A stretch of 64,000 nt of DNA from Rhodoplanes sp. (GCF_013377085.1 NZ_JACAAX010000027.1:23583-87582), one strand, 5' to 3'. Positions 22,484 to 33,277 are shown, numbered from the stretch's first letter. Notes: a model not told the origin generated them from the sequence alone. A program made the numbers and translations.

Positions 22484-22730
22484 CGGGGTCCTCGTCATGC
22501 ACCGCTATTCGGCGGCAAATCGGTCCTCGACGGTCGATATGGGAGGAACCGGCAACCCCGACAAGCGCGAGCGGACGCGGCCGAGCGTCGCGCTATCTGC
22601 CCCCTCGCCTGCCCCCTCGCCTGCCCCCGCACCCGCTCTCGACCGCGCTTTTCCCCCAGCCGGGCCGCGTCCGGCCGGGCTGCGCCCGGCAGGGGTTGAC
22701 GGACCGGCGCCGGGGTCGTCTCTAGGCCGC

Positions 22731-22991
22731 ATGACGAAGCCCTCCTTCATGCCCGATTCCGCCGCGATCACGACTGCCGCTCCGACCGCGGCCGCCACGG
22801 AGGCGCCGGCGCCCGCGCCGGCCAAGATGCTGAGCCCGGCCGCCCAGCGGGCGCTCGCCGAGGCCGCCGCGCGGCGGGCCGAGATCGACCGCAAGACCAC
22901 CGAGCGTCCGCCCGAACGGAACGGCCGCGGCGGGCTCGAGCCGGCCCGCTACGGCGACTGGGAGATCAAGGGCATCGCCAGCGATTTCTGA
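22731..22991 (+). CDS. DUF1674 protein, SDHAF4-like succinate dehydrogenase assembly factor
   Basis: 86 aa from ATG 22731. An Ala/Pro-rich N-terminal half is followed by an arginine-rich helix (AEAAARRAEIDRKT) and the family's C-terminal signature GLEPARYGDWEIKGIASDF. In eukaryotes the same domain (SDHAF4) binds flavinylated SdhA and protects it during complex II assembly; the bacterial role is inferred from that. No sdh genes are in view. The open frame continues upstream to 22497 but that part is low-complexity. It is divergent from htpX. Confidence 0.88.
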   Translation: MTKPSFMPDSAAITTAAPTAAATEAPAPAPAKMLSPAAQRALAEAAARRAEIDRKTTERPPERNGRGGLEPARYGDWEIKGIASDF

Positions 22992-23017
22992 CCAGGCTCG
23001 CCTGGACCCGACATCTG

Positions 23018-23123
23018 GTCATTCCGGGGCGCGGGCCGCAGGCCCGCGAGCCCGGAATCCAGCGACGAGCAGCGACGTCGTGGCTGGAGTCCGGATTTGA
23101 GCCCGCAGCGTCCCGGAATGACG
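23018..23123. repeat. TCATTCCGGGGCGCGG-type palindromic repeat, copy 1
   Basis: About 43 bp starting TCATTCCGGGGCGCGG recur nearly exactly at 41815. The unit ends with CCCGGAATGACG, complementary to its start, so the whole stretch can fold. It lies between the DUF1674 gene and the nuclease gene. Confidence 0.82.
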
Positions 23124-23172
23124 CCGCGAAGGGCTGGTTGTCGGTCCGACTGCGAATCGGTATGATAGGAAT

Positions 23173-23709
23173 ATGGTCCGAGTTCATCGGAACTATTCCT
23201 TCCGGCCCCGCTCACGCGGCAGCTCGGTGCTGGTCAGCCTGCTGGTGGCGCTGGCGCTTCTCGGCGTCGCGGCGCTGAAGTCATGGTGGGACGGCGTGCC
23301 GGCCTCCCGCCCGGCACCGCCCTCGCATGCGGATCTGCGCGGCGCCCCCTCCCGCATGGATGTCGACGTGCTTTACGTGGTCGACGGCGACACCTTCGAC
23401 GCCCGCATCCATGTCGGCGGCGAGCGCATCGTCACCGGCCGGGTGCGGCTGCGCGGCATCGACGCGCCCGAGCTGCACGCCCAGTGCGAGGCCGAGCGCG
23501 TCAAGGCCGAGGCCGCCCGCGACCTGCTGCGCCGGCTGCTGGCGGAGGGGGGGGTGGCGATCTCGTCGCCCGGCGAGGAGAAGTACGGTCGGGTGCTGGC
23601 CGACGTCGCCACCCGCAAGACCACCAATGTGTCGGCCGCCCTGATCGCCGCCGGGGTTGCGCGCCCCTATGACGGCGGCCACCGCTTCGGCTGGTGCGGC
23701 CGCGGCTGA
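23173..23709 (+). CDS. Membrane-anchored thermonuclease (SNase-like) family protein
   Basis: 178 aa. One membrane segment near residues 18-36 (VLVSLLVALALLGVAAL) is preceded by arginines, so the domain is probably periplasmic. The staphylococcal-nuclease-like domain covers about 62-175, with the calcium and catalytic residues in VDGDTFDARI, RVRLRGIDAPE and EKYGRVLADV. Two cysteines (QCEAE and WCGRG) could form a disulfide. Such proteins cut DNA or RNA, but many bacterial copies have no known role. Upstream lies a palindromic repeat. Confidence 0.88.
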   Translation: MVRVHRNYSFRPRSRGSSVLVSLLVALALLGVAALKSWWDGVPASRPAPPSHADLRGAPSRMDVDVLYVVDGDTFDARIHVGGERIVTGRVRLRGIDAPELHAQCEAERVKAEAARDLLRRLLAEGGVAISSPGEEKYGRVLADVATRKTTNVSAALIAAGVARPYDGGHRFGWCGRG

Positions 23710-23743
23710 GCCTGCAACGCGCAGCCCCTGCCGCGATCCACAG

Positions 23744-23778
23744 CAACTGTAAAGAGATACCTGACAGTTGGTGTCAGG
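23744..23778 (+). promoter_or_regulatory. Two overlapping inverted repeats upstream of the OmpW-like gene
   Basis: CAACTGT (23744-23750) pairs with ACAGTTG (23764-23770), and CCTGACA (23760-23766) pairs with TGTCAGG (23772-23778). They share 23764-23766, so only one can form at a time. They lie about 170 bp before the OmpW-like gene and could be an operator or RNA switch. No regulator is identified. Confidence 0.4.
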
Positions 23779-23944
23779 ATACTGGCGCGAATGTGGCGGC
23801 GCCGCAACGGGACGTTGCCCTCGCGCACCCATCCCGTGTCAAAACGGTAGCGGACTGCCGTACGATTGGGTACGCGTGATTACCCCCGGTTGAAGCCTAA
23901 TTCGTCTTACTAATTCCGATTCACGCATGCAGATGGGGGAATAC

Positions 23945-24694
23945 ATGCGCCTTCGAACAACCGCATTCTGGCTCGCCACCGCCGCCGCTGCGGCGCTGTC
24001 GATATCCTCGGCCTCCGCGGCCGACCTTCCGGCGGCCTACAAGGCCCCGGTGGTCGTCGACACCCCCTGGACGGGTGGCTGGCAGGTGCGAGCGCGCGCC
24101 GTCGCCGTGATGCCGCAGGACAAGGTCGACCTCACCGTCCCGGCCCTCGGCGCCCTCGGGGCGCTGCCGAACACCGGCAAGGTGACCACCACGGTCATTC
24201 CCGAGATCGACATCAGCTACTACTTCACGCCGAACATCGCGTTGGAGCTGATCCTCGGCGTGACGCCGCACAAGATCACCGGCAAGGGTCAGCTCGACGG
24301 GCTGCAGGTCGGTGAGACCTGGCTGCTGCCGCCGACCCTGACCCTGCAGTACCACTTCACCAATTTCGGCGCCTTCCAGCCCTACATCGGCGCCGGCGTC
24401 AACTACACGTTCTTCTTCAACACCTCGGCCGCCAACACGACGACCGTGGTGCCGCTGCTGCCTAACGGCCCGGCCGTCGCCGTGACCAGCCTCGGCCTGA
24501 AGAACAACTGGGCGCCGGCCGTCCAGGTCGGCTTCGACTACATGCTGAACAAGCACGTCGGTCTCAACTTCGACGTCAAGTATCTGTGGCTGAGCTCCGA
24601 CGTGACCGCGACCCTGAACAACGCGCTCGCGGTGACCGGCAAGACGAATCTCGATCCGCTGCTGATCGGCGGCGGCGTGACGTATCGGTTCTGA
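23945..24694 (+). CDS. OmpW-family outer membrane protein
   Basis: 249 aa. ATG 23945 has GGGGGA 4 nt upstream, while the earlier ATG at 23927 has none. The signal peptide ends near residue 26 (SSASAAD). The mature chain is an eight-stranded OmpW-type barrel: WQVRARAVAVMPQD, VIPEIDISYYFTPNIALELILG, LPPTLTLQYHF, FQPYIGAGVNYTFFF, APAVQVGFDYML, VGLNFDVKYLW and the terminal strand GGGVTYRF with C-terminal phenylalanine. OmpW proteins pass small hydrophobic compounds. The next barrel gene follows at 16 bp. Confidence 0.92.
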   Translation: MRLRTTAFWLATAAAAALSISSASAADLPAAYKAPVVVDTPWTGGWQVRARAVAVMPQDKVDLTVPALGALGALPNTGKVTTTVIPEIDISYYFTPNIALELILGVTPHKITGKGQLDGLQVGETWLLPPTLTLQYHFTNFGAFQPYIGAGVNYTFFFNTSAANTTTVVPLLPNGPAVAVTSLGLKNNWAPAVQVGFDYMLNKHVGLNFDVKYLWLSSDVTATLNNALAVTGKTNLDPLLIGGGVTYRF

Positions 24695-24710
24695 CCAATA
24701 GGGGGATGAC

Positions 24711-25388
24711 ATGAAGACGCTTCTTCTCTCGACCTGCGCCGCCCTGTCGGTCGTCTGCGCCGGTGCCGCCGTGGCGGCCGATCTGCCGGTCAAGGCGCCG
24801 CCGCCCGTCGTCGTCGCCGCGGCCCCGTGGACCGGCTGCGGCCTCGGCTTCAATGTCGGCGGCGCGTATGGCGATTCGTGGTGGTCCAATACGACCACTG
24901 CGTATGCCGGATCGTATTCGCTGTCCGGCGCGGTTGCCGGCGCGCAGCTCTACTGCGACTACCAGACGGGTCCGCTCGTCATCGGCCTCGAAGGCAATTA
25001 TGCTTGGTCGAGCCTCGACGGAAACGGCACGACGCCGAACGCCGTCGTACACCAGACCACCATCAACTCGATCGGAGGAGCCGGCGGCCGCGTCGGCCTC
25101 GCCGTCGACAAGTCGCTGATCTACGTCCGCGCTCAGGCCGTGTGGGCCCAGATCGACCATACCCAGGTCCTGGGATTCACCAACACGGTGTCCGACACGC
25201 GGGTCGGCTGGGGCATCGGCGCCGGCATCGAGTACATGATCGCGCCGGTCCTGACCGCCCGGATCGAGTACAATTACGACGACTTCGGCAGCAAGAATTA
25301 CACTTACACCAACCTGCCGACACTCCCCTACACCGAGCAGACCCGCTTCCACGTCATGAAGCTCGGGCTGAACTACAAGTTCTGGTGA
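24711..25388 (+). CDS. Outer membrane beta-barrel protein (Omp25/Omp31-like)
   Basis: 225 aa with a signal peptide ending AVAAD near residue 24, then a DLPVKAPPP linker typical of rhizobial OMP_b-brl porin-like proteins. Barrel strands include GLGFNVGGAYGDSWW, LVIGLEGNYAWS, GGRVGLAVDKSLIYVRAQAVW, VGWGIGAGIEYMIA, TARIEYNYDDFG and the closing LGLNYKFW. It probably stabilises the outer membrane or acts as a small porin. It is second in a two-barrel operon and is followed by a textbook terminator at 25431. Confidence 0.9.
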   Translation: MKTLLLSTCAALSVVCAGAAVAADLPVKAPPPVVVAAAPWTGCGLGFNVGGAYGDSWWSNTTTAYAGSYSLSGAVAGAQLYCDYQTGPLVIGLEGNYAWSSLDGNGTTPNAVVHQTTINSIGGAGGRVGLAVDKSLIYVRAQAVWAQIDHTQVLGFTNTVSDTRVGWGIGAGIEYMIAPVLTARIEYNYDDFGSKNYTYTNLPTLPYTEQTRFHVMKLGLNYKFW

Positions 25389-25430
25389 GTCGCCTCTCGA
25401 CGCCCCTCCACGGAGAGTCGCAACCTTCAA

Positions 25431-25456
25431 AGCCCCGGTTCGCCGGGGCTTTTTTT
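25431..25456 (+). terminator. Intrinsic terminator after the two outer-membrane genes
   Basis: Perfect 8-bp stem AGCCCCGG / CCGGGGCT around a TTCG loop, followed by six or more T. It lies 42 bp after the Omp25-like stop. Confidence 0.97.
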
Positions 25457-25625
25457 CTGGGCGTCCTGGCGTCAGGGCTTTTGTTTGTCCCGCAGAAACC
25501 GGCTGATCAGTTCGCTGATGCGGCGCAGCGCGGTCCTGACATCCCTTTCCACTCCCGCTTTGCGGGGAGAGGCGGGACGCCACGCCGATCATCCGGCTCC
25601 CAGTCACCTCGGCCCTGAAAGCACA

Positions 25626-25647
25626 ACGGGCGCCCGCAGGCGCCCGT
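25626..25647 (-). terminator. Hairpin after the L,D-transpeptidase gene
   Basis: ACGGGCGCC / GGCGCCCGT around a 4-nt loop. On the minus strand it is followed by TGTGCTTT, a weak T-tract, 31 bp after the transpeptidase stop. Confidence 0.6.
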
Positions 25648-25678
25648 CCGAGATCGACAGGGCTTCGTCAGGAGCGCC

Positions 25679-26203
25679 TCAGCGGGTCACCACCACGGTG
25701 GTGCCGACGCTGACGCGGCTGTACAGATCCGTGATGTCCTCGTTGAACATGCGGATGCAGCCGTAGGACACGAAACCGCCGATCGAGCGCGGCACGTTGG
25801 TGCCGTGGATGGCGTATTCGCCGCCCGACAGGGTCATGGCCGCGACGCCCATCGGGTTCTGCGGCGTGCCGCCCTTGATCAGGTTGGGGATGCTCGGCTT
25901 GTCGCGCTTCACCTCGGCGGGCGGCGCCCAGTCGGGCTTCACGTACTTGCCGGTGATGCGGGACGTCCCGGTCCATTGCTTGCCGGCCTTGCCGACGCCG
26001 ACCGGATACCGCACCGCGGTGCCGTCGCCGAGCACCAGATAGAGCCGCCGCTCGCCGGTCTTCACCACGATGGTGCCGGCCGCATAGCTGGCGTCCCTGA
26101 ACGCGACCTGCTCGCGCGCCGTGGCGGCCTGCGGCGCCGCGACCGCGACGATGATGCCGGCCGCCACGGCGACGGCGGCCATCCGTGATCCGAAATGTGC
26201 CAT
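25679..26203 (-). CDS. L,D-transpeptidase (YkuD domain)
   Basis: 174 aa from ATG 26203, with AAGGGGGG upstream. The signal peptide ends near residue 28 (PQAATA). The YkuD domain (about 45-173) contains the signature HGTNVPRSIG...SYGCIRM with the catalytic cysteine near residue 149. These periplasmic enzymes make 3-3 peptidoglycan cross-links or attach outer-membrane proteins to peptidoglycan. It is convergent with the outer-membrane barrel genes, which fits an envelope role, but shared regulation is not shown. Upstream is a 538-bp region without a gene. Confidence 0.93.
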   Translation of the reverse strand: MAHFGSRMAAVAVAAGIIVAVAAPQAATAREQVAFRDASYAAGTIVVKTGERRLYLVLGDGTAVRYPVGVGKAGKQWTGTSRITGKYVKPDWAPPAEVKRDKPSIPNLIKGGTPQNPMGVAAMTLSGGEYAIHGTNVPRSIGGFVSYGCIRMFNEDITDLYSRVSVGTTVVVTR

Positions 26204-26741
26204 GGTCCCCCCTTGCGAATGCTCACGGTCCGCGCCCGTGGCGCGTCGGTCCCGCATCAGACGCCGCCACCATTTGAGATTCTGTGTGCCGAGGGCAACC
26301 CCTTCCGACGGTTTTTGGTCGAAGTAAACGGCAGGTGAAGCAGCGAGGCCACACTTGGCCATCGCGCCGCTCGCGCGGTCCGTCCGTCGCAAACGACGAC
26401 GTGGCCCCGGGCTCGAGCCGCCAAGAGACGGTCTCGGCGTGCGTCGCGCGTCCTAATCTGAACGTGCGCTCATCTTTGATCACAATTCCTCGTGCGAACG
26501 CCTTCCCGCGGATTTCACCCGAACGCGGCAGTACCATGGTCCCACGAATGGACATCAGCGCCGTCAGCCCGATGCAGGCGACGTGGGGCGGCAGGAAAGC
26601 CGCGCGCCCCGAACCGGCGAAACGCATCGCCGACGATCTGACAAGACGCATGCCGGCGATCCGATCGCGCCCTCGAGCGTGTTTTCAGTGCCCGTGAAGT
26701 CCTTCGAGCAATCAACCCGGATTCGGAACAGGAGTCCCCCA
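26204..26741. other. Non-coding stretch between the transpeptidase and DUF6600-like genes
   Basis: 538 bp separating divergent genes. It is less GC-rich than its surroundings. The open frames on both strands here lack ribosome-binding sites and recognisable domains. I found no repeat or terminator in it; it presumably holds both promoters. Confidence 0.45.
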
Positions 26742-27575
26742 ATGACCTTCGCAATACGACGTTGCGCCCCGTCGCGACCGCGGTGGTGCACCGCGACTCT
26801 GCCGATTCTCGCCTTGGGGGCGGTGCTCGTGTCGCTCACCCCCGGCCCGGCGAGCGCCCAGGCGGTCGGCCCTCAGCAAACGCAGGGCACCGCAGGCCAG
26901 ACAGAGGTCGTGCACAGCGATGTCCGCGCCGTGCTGTCGCAGTATGGCGCCTTCACGCAGCACGGCGATTACGGCGAGGTGTGGGTCCCGACCTCGCTGC
27001 CGCAGGGCTGGCATCCCTATCCGCCCTGTCACTGGGTGAACACCAAGCAATACGGCTGGTACTTCGACGATCGCACCGCGTGGGGCCAGATCGTCCATCA
27101 CTACGGCCGTTGGGTGCTGGACGGCCGGATGGGCTGGATCTGGGTGCCCGGCAACGAGTTCAGCCCGGGCTGGGTGGCGTGGCGGACCAGCGAGCAGTGG
27201 ATCGGCTGGGCCCCCTTGCCGCCGGACCAGAAATTCCAGGCCGTCTCCGCGAACCAGTCCAACGACAGCGACGAATGGCTGTTCATGGAGGTCGAGAAGT
27301 TCGGCAAGAGCTGCACCGGAACCGTGACGGCGGCCCCCGATCGGGTGCCCACGCTGCTGCATCAGACCAAGTACATCACCCAGCTCGAATATGTCGACGG
27401 CATCGCGGTCTTCGTGCTGCCGCCCTACATCGTCGGGCCGTTCGTCGTCATCGACGTCGGCTTCGATCCGTGGTCGGCGTGGTTCCTGGCGCAGATGATC
27501 ATCAACTGGAATTGGCTGTGGAACAACACGTTGATCTGGAACGTGTCGTTCGTCTGCGCGCCGCAGAGCCCGTGA
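26742..27575 (+). CDS. Exported DUF6600-like protein, first of a tandem pair
   Basis: 277 aa from ATG 26742 with AGGAG 8 nt upstream. The signal peptide ends near residue 40 (GPASAQA). Residues 80-165 are a Trp/Tyr/Pro-rich module: EVWVPTSLPQGWHPY, YGWYF, HYGRW, GWIWVPGNEFSPGWVAWR, IGWAPLPP. This matches the DUF6600-type domain of exported bacterial proteins, whose function is unknown. A hydrophobic patch IAVFVLPPYIVGPF and a Trp-rich end (WSAWFLAQMIINWNWLWNN) follow. The next gene is a paralogue 12 bp downstream. An envelope or matrix role is only a guess. Confidence 0.78.
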   Translation: MTFAIRRCAPSRPRWCTATLPILALGAVLVSLTPGPASAQAVGPQQTQGTAGQTEVVHSDVRAVLSQYGAFTQHGDYGEVWVPTSLPQGWHPYPPCHWVNTKQYGWYFDDRTAWGQIVHHYGRWVLDGRMGWIWVPGNEFSPGWVAWRTSEQWIGWAPLPPDQKFQAVSANQSNDSDEWLFMEVEKFGKSCTGTVTAAPDRVPTLLHQTKYITQLEYVDGIAVFVLPPYIVGPFVVIDVGFDPWSAWFLAQMIINWNWLWNNTLIWNVSFVCAPQSP

Positions 27576-27587
27576 GGAGGTCGTGTC

Positions 27588-29204
27588 ATGTCGATCCTGA
27601 CCAGACTGTCGCGCCGCACGCGTCCGCTTCTGTGCGCATCCGCGCTCGCCCTGCTCGGTCTCGCCGGCGCCTGCGGCATCCCGGCCTTGTCCTCGCCGGC
27701 CGCCGCCCAGCAGCCCCAGGCTGCTCCGGCCACGGTTCAGGACGAGGTCCGCTCCGTGCTGACCCAGTACGGGCAATTCGTTCAGCACCCGCGCTACGGC
27801 GAGATCTGGGTGCCGAGCGTGACGCCGCCGAACTGGCATCCCTACCCGGCCTGCCACTGGGTCAACACCAAGCAGTACGGCTGGTACTTCGACGACCAGA
27901 CGCCGTGGGGGAAGATCGTCCACCATTACGGGCGCTGGACCCACGACGCCCAGACCGGATGGTTCTGGGTGCCGGGCGCGGAGTTCAGCCCCGGCTGGGT
28001 GGTGTGGCGCACCAGCCCGCAATGGATCGGCTGGGCACCGACGCTGCCGGACGAGGACGTGCAGTCGATCAGCAAGGACGACTTCAACAATGGCGGCTTC
28101 TGGACGTTCATGGAAACCGCCAAGTTCGCCCGTAACTGCTCCGACGAGGCGATCCAGCCGGCCCAGCAGACGCCGACGCTGCTGACGCAGACGCAGTTCG
28201 TCACCAACATCCAGGTCGTGAGTGGCATCAGCATCTTCGTGCTGCCGCCCTACATCGTCGGGCCGATCATCGACATCAGCATCACGTTCCCGCCGTGGCC
28301 GTCCTGGTTCTTCGCCCAATGGCTGATCGACCTGAACTGGGTCTGGAACAATCTCGGCGTGCCGCCCGTGGTCGTCTGGGTGGATTGTCCGCCCATGCCG
28401 GCCCCGGTGATACAACCGGCCGCCGCGCCTCCGCCGCCCCCACCCGGGCCGGCAGGCGGTCCCCCGCCCCGGCCCATCGCCGGAGGTCCTCCGCCGGCGC
28501 CGCTACCGGTGCCGGTGCCGCTGCCGTCGACCTGCCCGTTCGGCTCGTTCCGGGTCGGCGACCGGTGCGTCATTGCCGACACCTGCCCGCCCGGCAAGGT
28601 GCACGGTCCGTCCGGCGCCTGCGTCGACCGCATCGTCGGCCGTTGCGACGGACTGGTCGGCCCCGCCCTGCAGCGCTGCCTCGGCGGCGGCGGTCCTTTG
28701 ACCCACTGCGAAGGCCTGACCGGACCGGCGCTCCAGCGCTGTCTCGGCGAACCGACGGGCGGCCAGACCGGTCCGGGTGGCCAGACCAGCGGCCGCTGCG
28801 CCAACCTGTCCGGCGAGGCGTTCCGGCAATGCCTGACCGGGGTGGTCGGCCGCATCGACCCGGACACCCGACCGCCGGTGGTCCGGCCGCCGATCGACCA
28901 TCCGCCGATCGGGCTCGGCGGCCATACCGGCCCGGGCGCCGGACCGCCCGTGATCACCCATCCGGTGTACCAGCCGGGCGGCGGCCCGACCGTGCAGCCG
29001 AACCCCGTCGGGCGGTTGCCGCGCATCGGCGGAGACGCCGTGCGGAAGAACCCGAACCCGGTCGTGTTGCAGGCGGGCGGCGGCGGCCACAACACGTTCG
29101 GCGGCCACGCCACCAATGCGCCGGCTCGCCTGAGCAAGCCGGCGATCACCCATCCGCTGCCGCTCAAGCTGCCGCAGGGCGCTGCCAGCGAGCGTCCGCG
29201 TTGA
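27588..29204 (+). CDS. Exported DUF6600-like protein with Pro-rich and Cys-repeat tail, second of the pair
   Basis: 538 aa. The first 265 residues are a paralogue of the previous protein, in the same order from IWVPSVTPPNWHPY to WVWNNLG. A proline-rich linker (about 272-305) is followed by a unique tail with three Cys-pair repeats near residues 350-425: RCDGLVGPALQRCLGG, HCEGLTGPALQRCLGE and RCANLSGEAFRQCLTG. The remainder is Pro/Gly-rich and low in structure. The signal peptide ends near residue 42. The tail suggests a secreted, disulfide-rich or protein-binding region; no function is known. The terminator at 29258 closes the pair. Confidence 0.75.
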   Translation: MSILTRLSRRTRPLLCASALALLGLAGACGIPALSSPAAAQQPQAAPATVQDEVRSVLTQYGQFVQHPRYGEIWVPSVTPPNWHPYPACHWVNTKQYGWYFDDQTPWGKIVHHYGRWTHDAQTGWFWVPGAEFSPGWVVWRTSPQWIGWAPTLPDEDVQSISKDDFNNGGFWTFMETAKFARNCSDEAIQPAQQTPTLLTQTQFVTNIQVVSGISIFVLPPYIVGPIIDISITFPPWPSWFFAQWLIDLNWVWNNLGVPPVVVWVDCPPMPAPVIQPAAAPPPPPPGPAGGPPPRPIAGGPPPAPLPVPVPLPSTCPFGSFRVGDRCVIADTCPPGKVHGPSGACVDRIVGRCDGLVGPALQRCLGGGGPLTHCEGLTGPALQRCLGEPTGGQTGPGGQTSGRCANLSGEAFRQCLTGVVGRIDPDTRPPVVRPPIDHPPIGLGGHTGPGAGPPVITHPVYQPGGGPTVQPNPVGRLPRIGGDAVRKNPNPVVLQAGGGGHNTFGGHATNAPARLSKPAITHPLPLKLPQGAASERPR

Positions 29205-29257
29205 CGCCGTCGGGGGCCGAGCCCGCCTCGGCTCCCGACGACCGCGCCAATGACGAA

Positions 29258-29285
29258 ACGGGGGCGTCCGACCGGACGCCCCCGT
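29258..29285 (+). terminator. Hairpin terminator after the DUF6600-like pair
   Basis: A 12-bp stem ACGGGGGCGTCC / GGACGCCCCCGT around GACC, followed by TTGCTCG. It has a strong stem but a short T-tract. Confidence 0.75.
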
Positions 29286-29309
29286 TGCTCGTCGGCAAGG
29301 CTCGTCGGC

Positions 29310-29412
29310 TAGAGCGAGATGACGTTTCTTCGAATCATCATCCCGCTCTGGCCCTTTGCTTTGCGCATGATCCTTCCCGAAAACCGGTTCCCGCTGTTCG
29401 GGATCATGCTCC
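29310..29412. repeat. GATCATGCTC / AGAGC-type intergenic repeat
   Basis: It contains GCATGATCCTTCCCGAAAAC and CGGTTCCCGCTGTTCGGGATC followed by ATGCTC, whose ends are complementary. This is the AGAGCATGATCC-type repeat abundant in Bradyrhizobium-like genomes. It separates the DUF6600 pair from convergent acs. Confidence 0.75.
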
Positions 29413-29418
29413 GGCCGC

Positions 29419-31371
<1,953 letters not shown>

Positions 31372-31810
31372 CTGTTGCTCCCTCCACGCGGCGGACATTC
31401 ATTGCGGGGCAACCCCCGGCCGCGCCGTCCGTTTCCTCGTCTTTCAATAGGCTCGGCGAGGGGGCCGCCACAAGACGGCCGATCCTCACACTTTGGTCGC
31501 GGTCCGCGCCTCCTCCCCGGTCTCGGCGGCGGAAGCCGCGGACGACCGTCCCTTCATCGAGAAGCGCCGGCGCGGCGCCGCGGCGGTCGTCGGTATCCTT
31601 CAGAGCCTCCCCTAATCCCGGCGACTTGGCAACGGGCGCGGCACAGTGCCACGGCCGCCGCCGGTGTGCGCGCAGTCATCGCTACAAATCCTCGTCATTT
31701 GAAAAATCCGCGCCTGGTCGCGACGTCATGCTGGCGGGCCGGCTGCGTCCGTATAGCATTCGCCCGGGACCACCACGCCGACACCAGAACCGAGATCCCG
31801 GGAGGACGAC
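31372..31810. other. Divergent intergenic region acs / NHL-repeat gene
   Basis: 439 bp. I see no coding frame with a credible start, no repeat family member and no strong terminator. The stretch just before the NHL gene has GGGAGGA as its ribosome-binding site. Promoters for both genes should lie here but none is convincing. Confidence 0.4.
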
Positions 31811-32953
31811 ATGACGCTGACGACATGGACGCTGGCCGCCGCCGGCGCGTTGGTGCTCTGCGGCACCGCGCTGGCGCAGCAGCCCACCCCTGCTCCCACT
31901 CCGGCCCCGATGGGTACGCCCGCAGCGGCGCCGGGCGTGCCGACATTCCGGGCCGAGCCGCTCTGGCCGAAGCCGCTGCCCGGCAACTGGATCCTCGGCC
32001 AGGTCGCCGGCATCGCCGTGTCGCCCGACAACCACGTCTGGATCGTCCATCGTCCGCTGACGCTGCTCGACGACGAGAAGGGCGCGACCAAGTCGCCGCC
32101 GGAGACCAAGTGCTGCACTGCAGCGCCGGCCGTCATGGAGTTCGACACCGACGGCAATCTTCTGCGCCACTGGGGTGGCGCCGGCGCCGGCTTCGAGTGG
32201 CCGAAGAACGAGCACGGCATCATGGTCGACCGGGACGGCAATGTCTGGGTCGGCGGCAACGACGACATCGACCATCATCTGCTGAAGTTCACGCCGGATG
32301 GAAAATTCCTCCAGCAGGTCGGCAGGCAGGGCTCGACCGGCGGCTCCAACAGCACCACCCAGCTCGGCCGACCGGCCCATATGCAGATCGACGAGGCGGC
32401 CGGCGAGCTCTACGTCGCCGACGGCTACAAGAACCGACGCATCATCGTGTTCGACGCCAAGACCGGCGCCTACAAGCGGCACTGGGGCGCCTACGGCAAG
32501 CCGCCGAGCGACGACAAGATGCCGCCCTACAGCCCGACCGGCCCGCTCTCCGAGCAGTTCTCCAACCCGGTCCACTGCGTGCGGCTGGCCAACGACGGCC
32601 TGGTCTATGTCTGCGATCGCGCCAACGACCGCATCCAGGTGTTCCGCAAGGACGGCACCTTCGTGAAGGAGTTCCGGGTCGAGCCGCAGACCCTGCAGAA
32701 CGGCTCGGTGTGGGACCTGGTCCTGTCCACCGATCCGCAGCAGAAGTTCATCTTCATCGCCGACGGCGCCAACGGCCAGATCCACACGCTCGACCGCGAC
32801 ACCGGCACGTTGCTGACCCAGTGGGGCCGGCACGGGCGCCAGCCCGGCCAGTTCAAGTGGGTGCACAACATCGCCATCGACCAGGCCGGCAATCTCTACA
32901 CGGCCGAGGTCGGCTTCGGCCGCCGGGTACAGAAGTTCCGGCGAACGGAGTGA
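31811..32953 (+). CDS. Exported NHL-repeat (six-bladed beta-propeller) protein
   Basis: 380 aa. GGGAGGA lies 5 nt before ATG 31811. The signal peptide ends ALAQQP near residue 23, then a Pro/Thr/Ala linker. Propeller blades repeat from about residue 65: VAGIAVSPDNHVWIVHR, NEHGIMVDRDGNVWVGG, LGRPAHMQIDEAAGELYVADG, NPVHCVRLANDGLVYVCDR, KFIFIADGANGQIHT and NIAIDQAGNLYTAEV. The fold resembles peptidyl-alpha-hydroxyglycine alpha-amidating lyase, but enzymatic activity is uncertain. The CC pair near residue 98 could bind metal or form a disulfide. It is followed by a palindromic repeat. Confidence 0.86.
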   Translation: MTLTTWTLAAAGALVLCGTALAQQPTPAPTPAPMGTPAAAPGVPTFRAEPLWPKPLPGNWILGQVAGIAVSPDNHVWIVHRPLTLLDDEKGATKSPPETKCCTAAPAVMEFDTDGNLLRHWGGAGAGFEWPKNEHGIMVDRDGNVWVGGNDDIDHHLLKFTPDGKFLQQVGRQGSTGGSNSTTQLGRPAHMQIDEAAGELYVADGYKNRRIIVFDAKTGAYKRHWGAYGKPPSDDKMPPYSPTGPLSEQFSNPVHCVRLANDGLVYVCDRANDRIQVFRKDGTFVKEFRVEPQTLQNGSVWDLVLSTDPQQKFIFIADGANGQIHTLDRDTGTLLTQWGRHGRQPGQFKWVHNIAIDQAGNLYTAEVGFGRRVQKFRRTE

Positions 32954-32979
32954 CCCGAGCGAACCTTCACTCGGACTCG

Positions 32980-33068
32980 TCATGCCCGGCCTTGTGCCGG
33001 GCATCCACGTCTTTCCCACCTCGCAGCGACGAAGCGCGTGGATGGCCGGGACAAGCCCGGCCATGACG
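32980..33068. repeat. GTCATGCCCGGCCTTGTGCCGGGCATCCACG palindromic repeat
   Basis: Two complementary halves, TCATGCCCGGCCTTGTGCCG and TGGCCGGGACAAGCCCGGCC, each also a hairpin. This is a familiar alphaproteobacterial intergenic repeat. A diverged relative sits at 38370-38460. It occupies the start of the 324-bp gap before the caspase-like gene. Confidence 0.8.
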
Positions 33069-33277
33069 ACGTCAGCGCTCGTCGACGCACGCTCGCGCTT
33101 CACGCCCTCGTGAGAACGCCCCACCTGTGTGAGCGCCCTCACATCGGACTCACCGCCGCAGCCGCCATCGTCGCCCTCACGAGAACCGTGGGCTTTCAGA
33201 CGGACCCAACCGCTGGAGCAGCACGACGTCTGCCGGCCGGCTCCGCCGCGCCGCCGGACACTTCGGGGAGAACGACG

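Noticed and set aside
22497..22730. Upstream extension of the DUF1674 gene
   Set aside because: Low-complexity Pro/Ala repeats without a ribosome-binding site; the domain and a reasonable length are obtained from ATG 22731.
26284..26697. 137-codon plus-strand frame between the transpeptidase and DUF6600-like genes
   Set aside because: No recognisable domain, no ribosome-binding site, and codon third positions unlike neighbouring genes.
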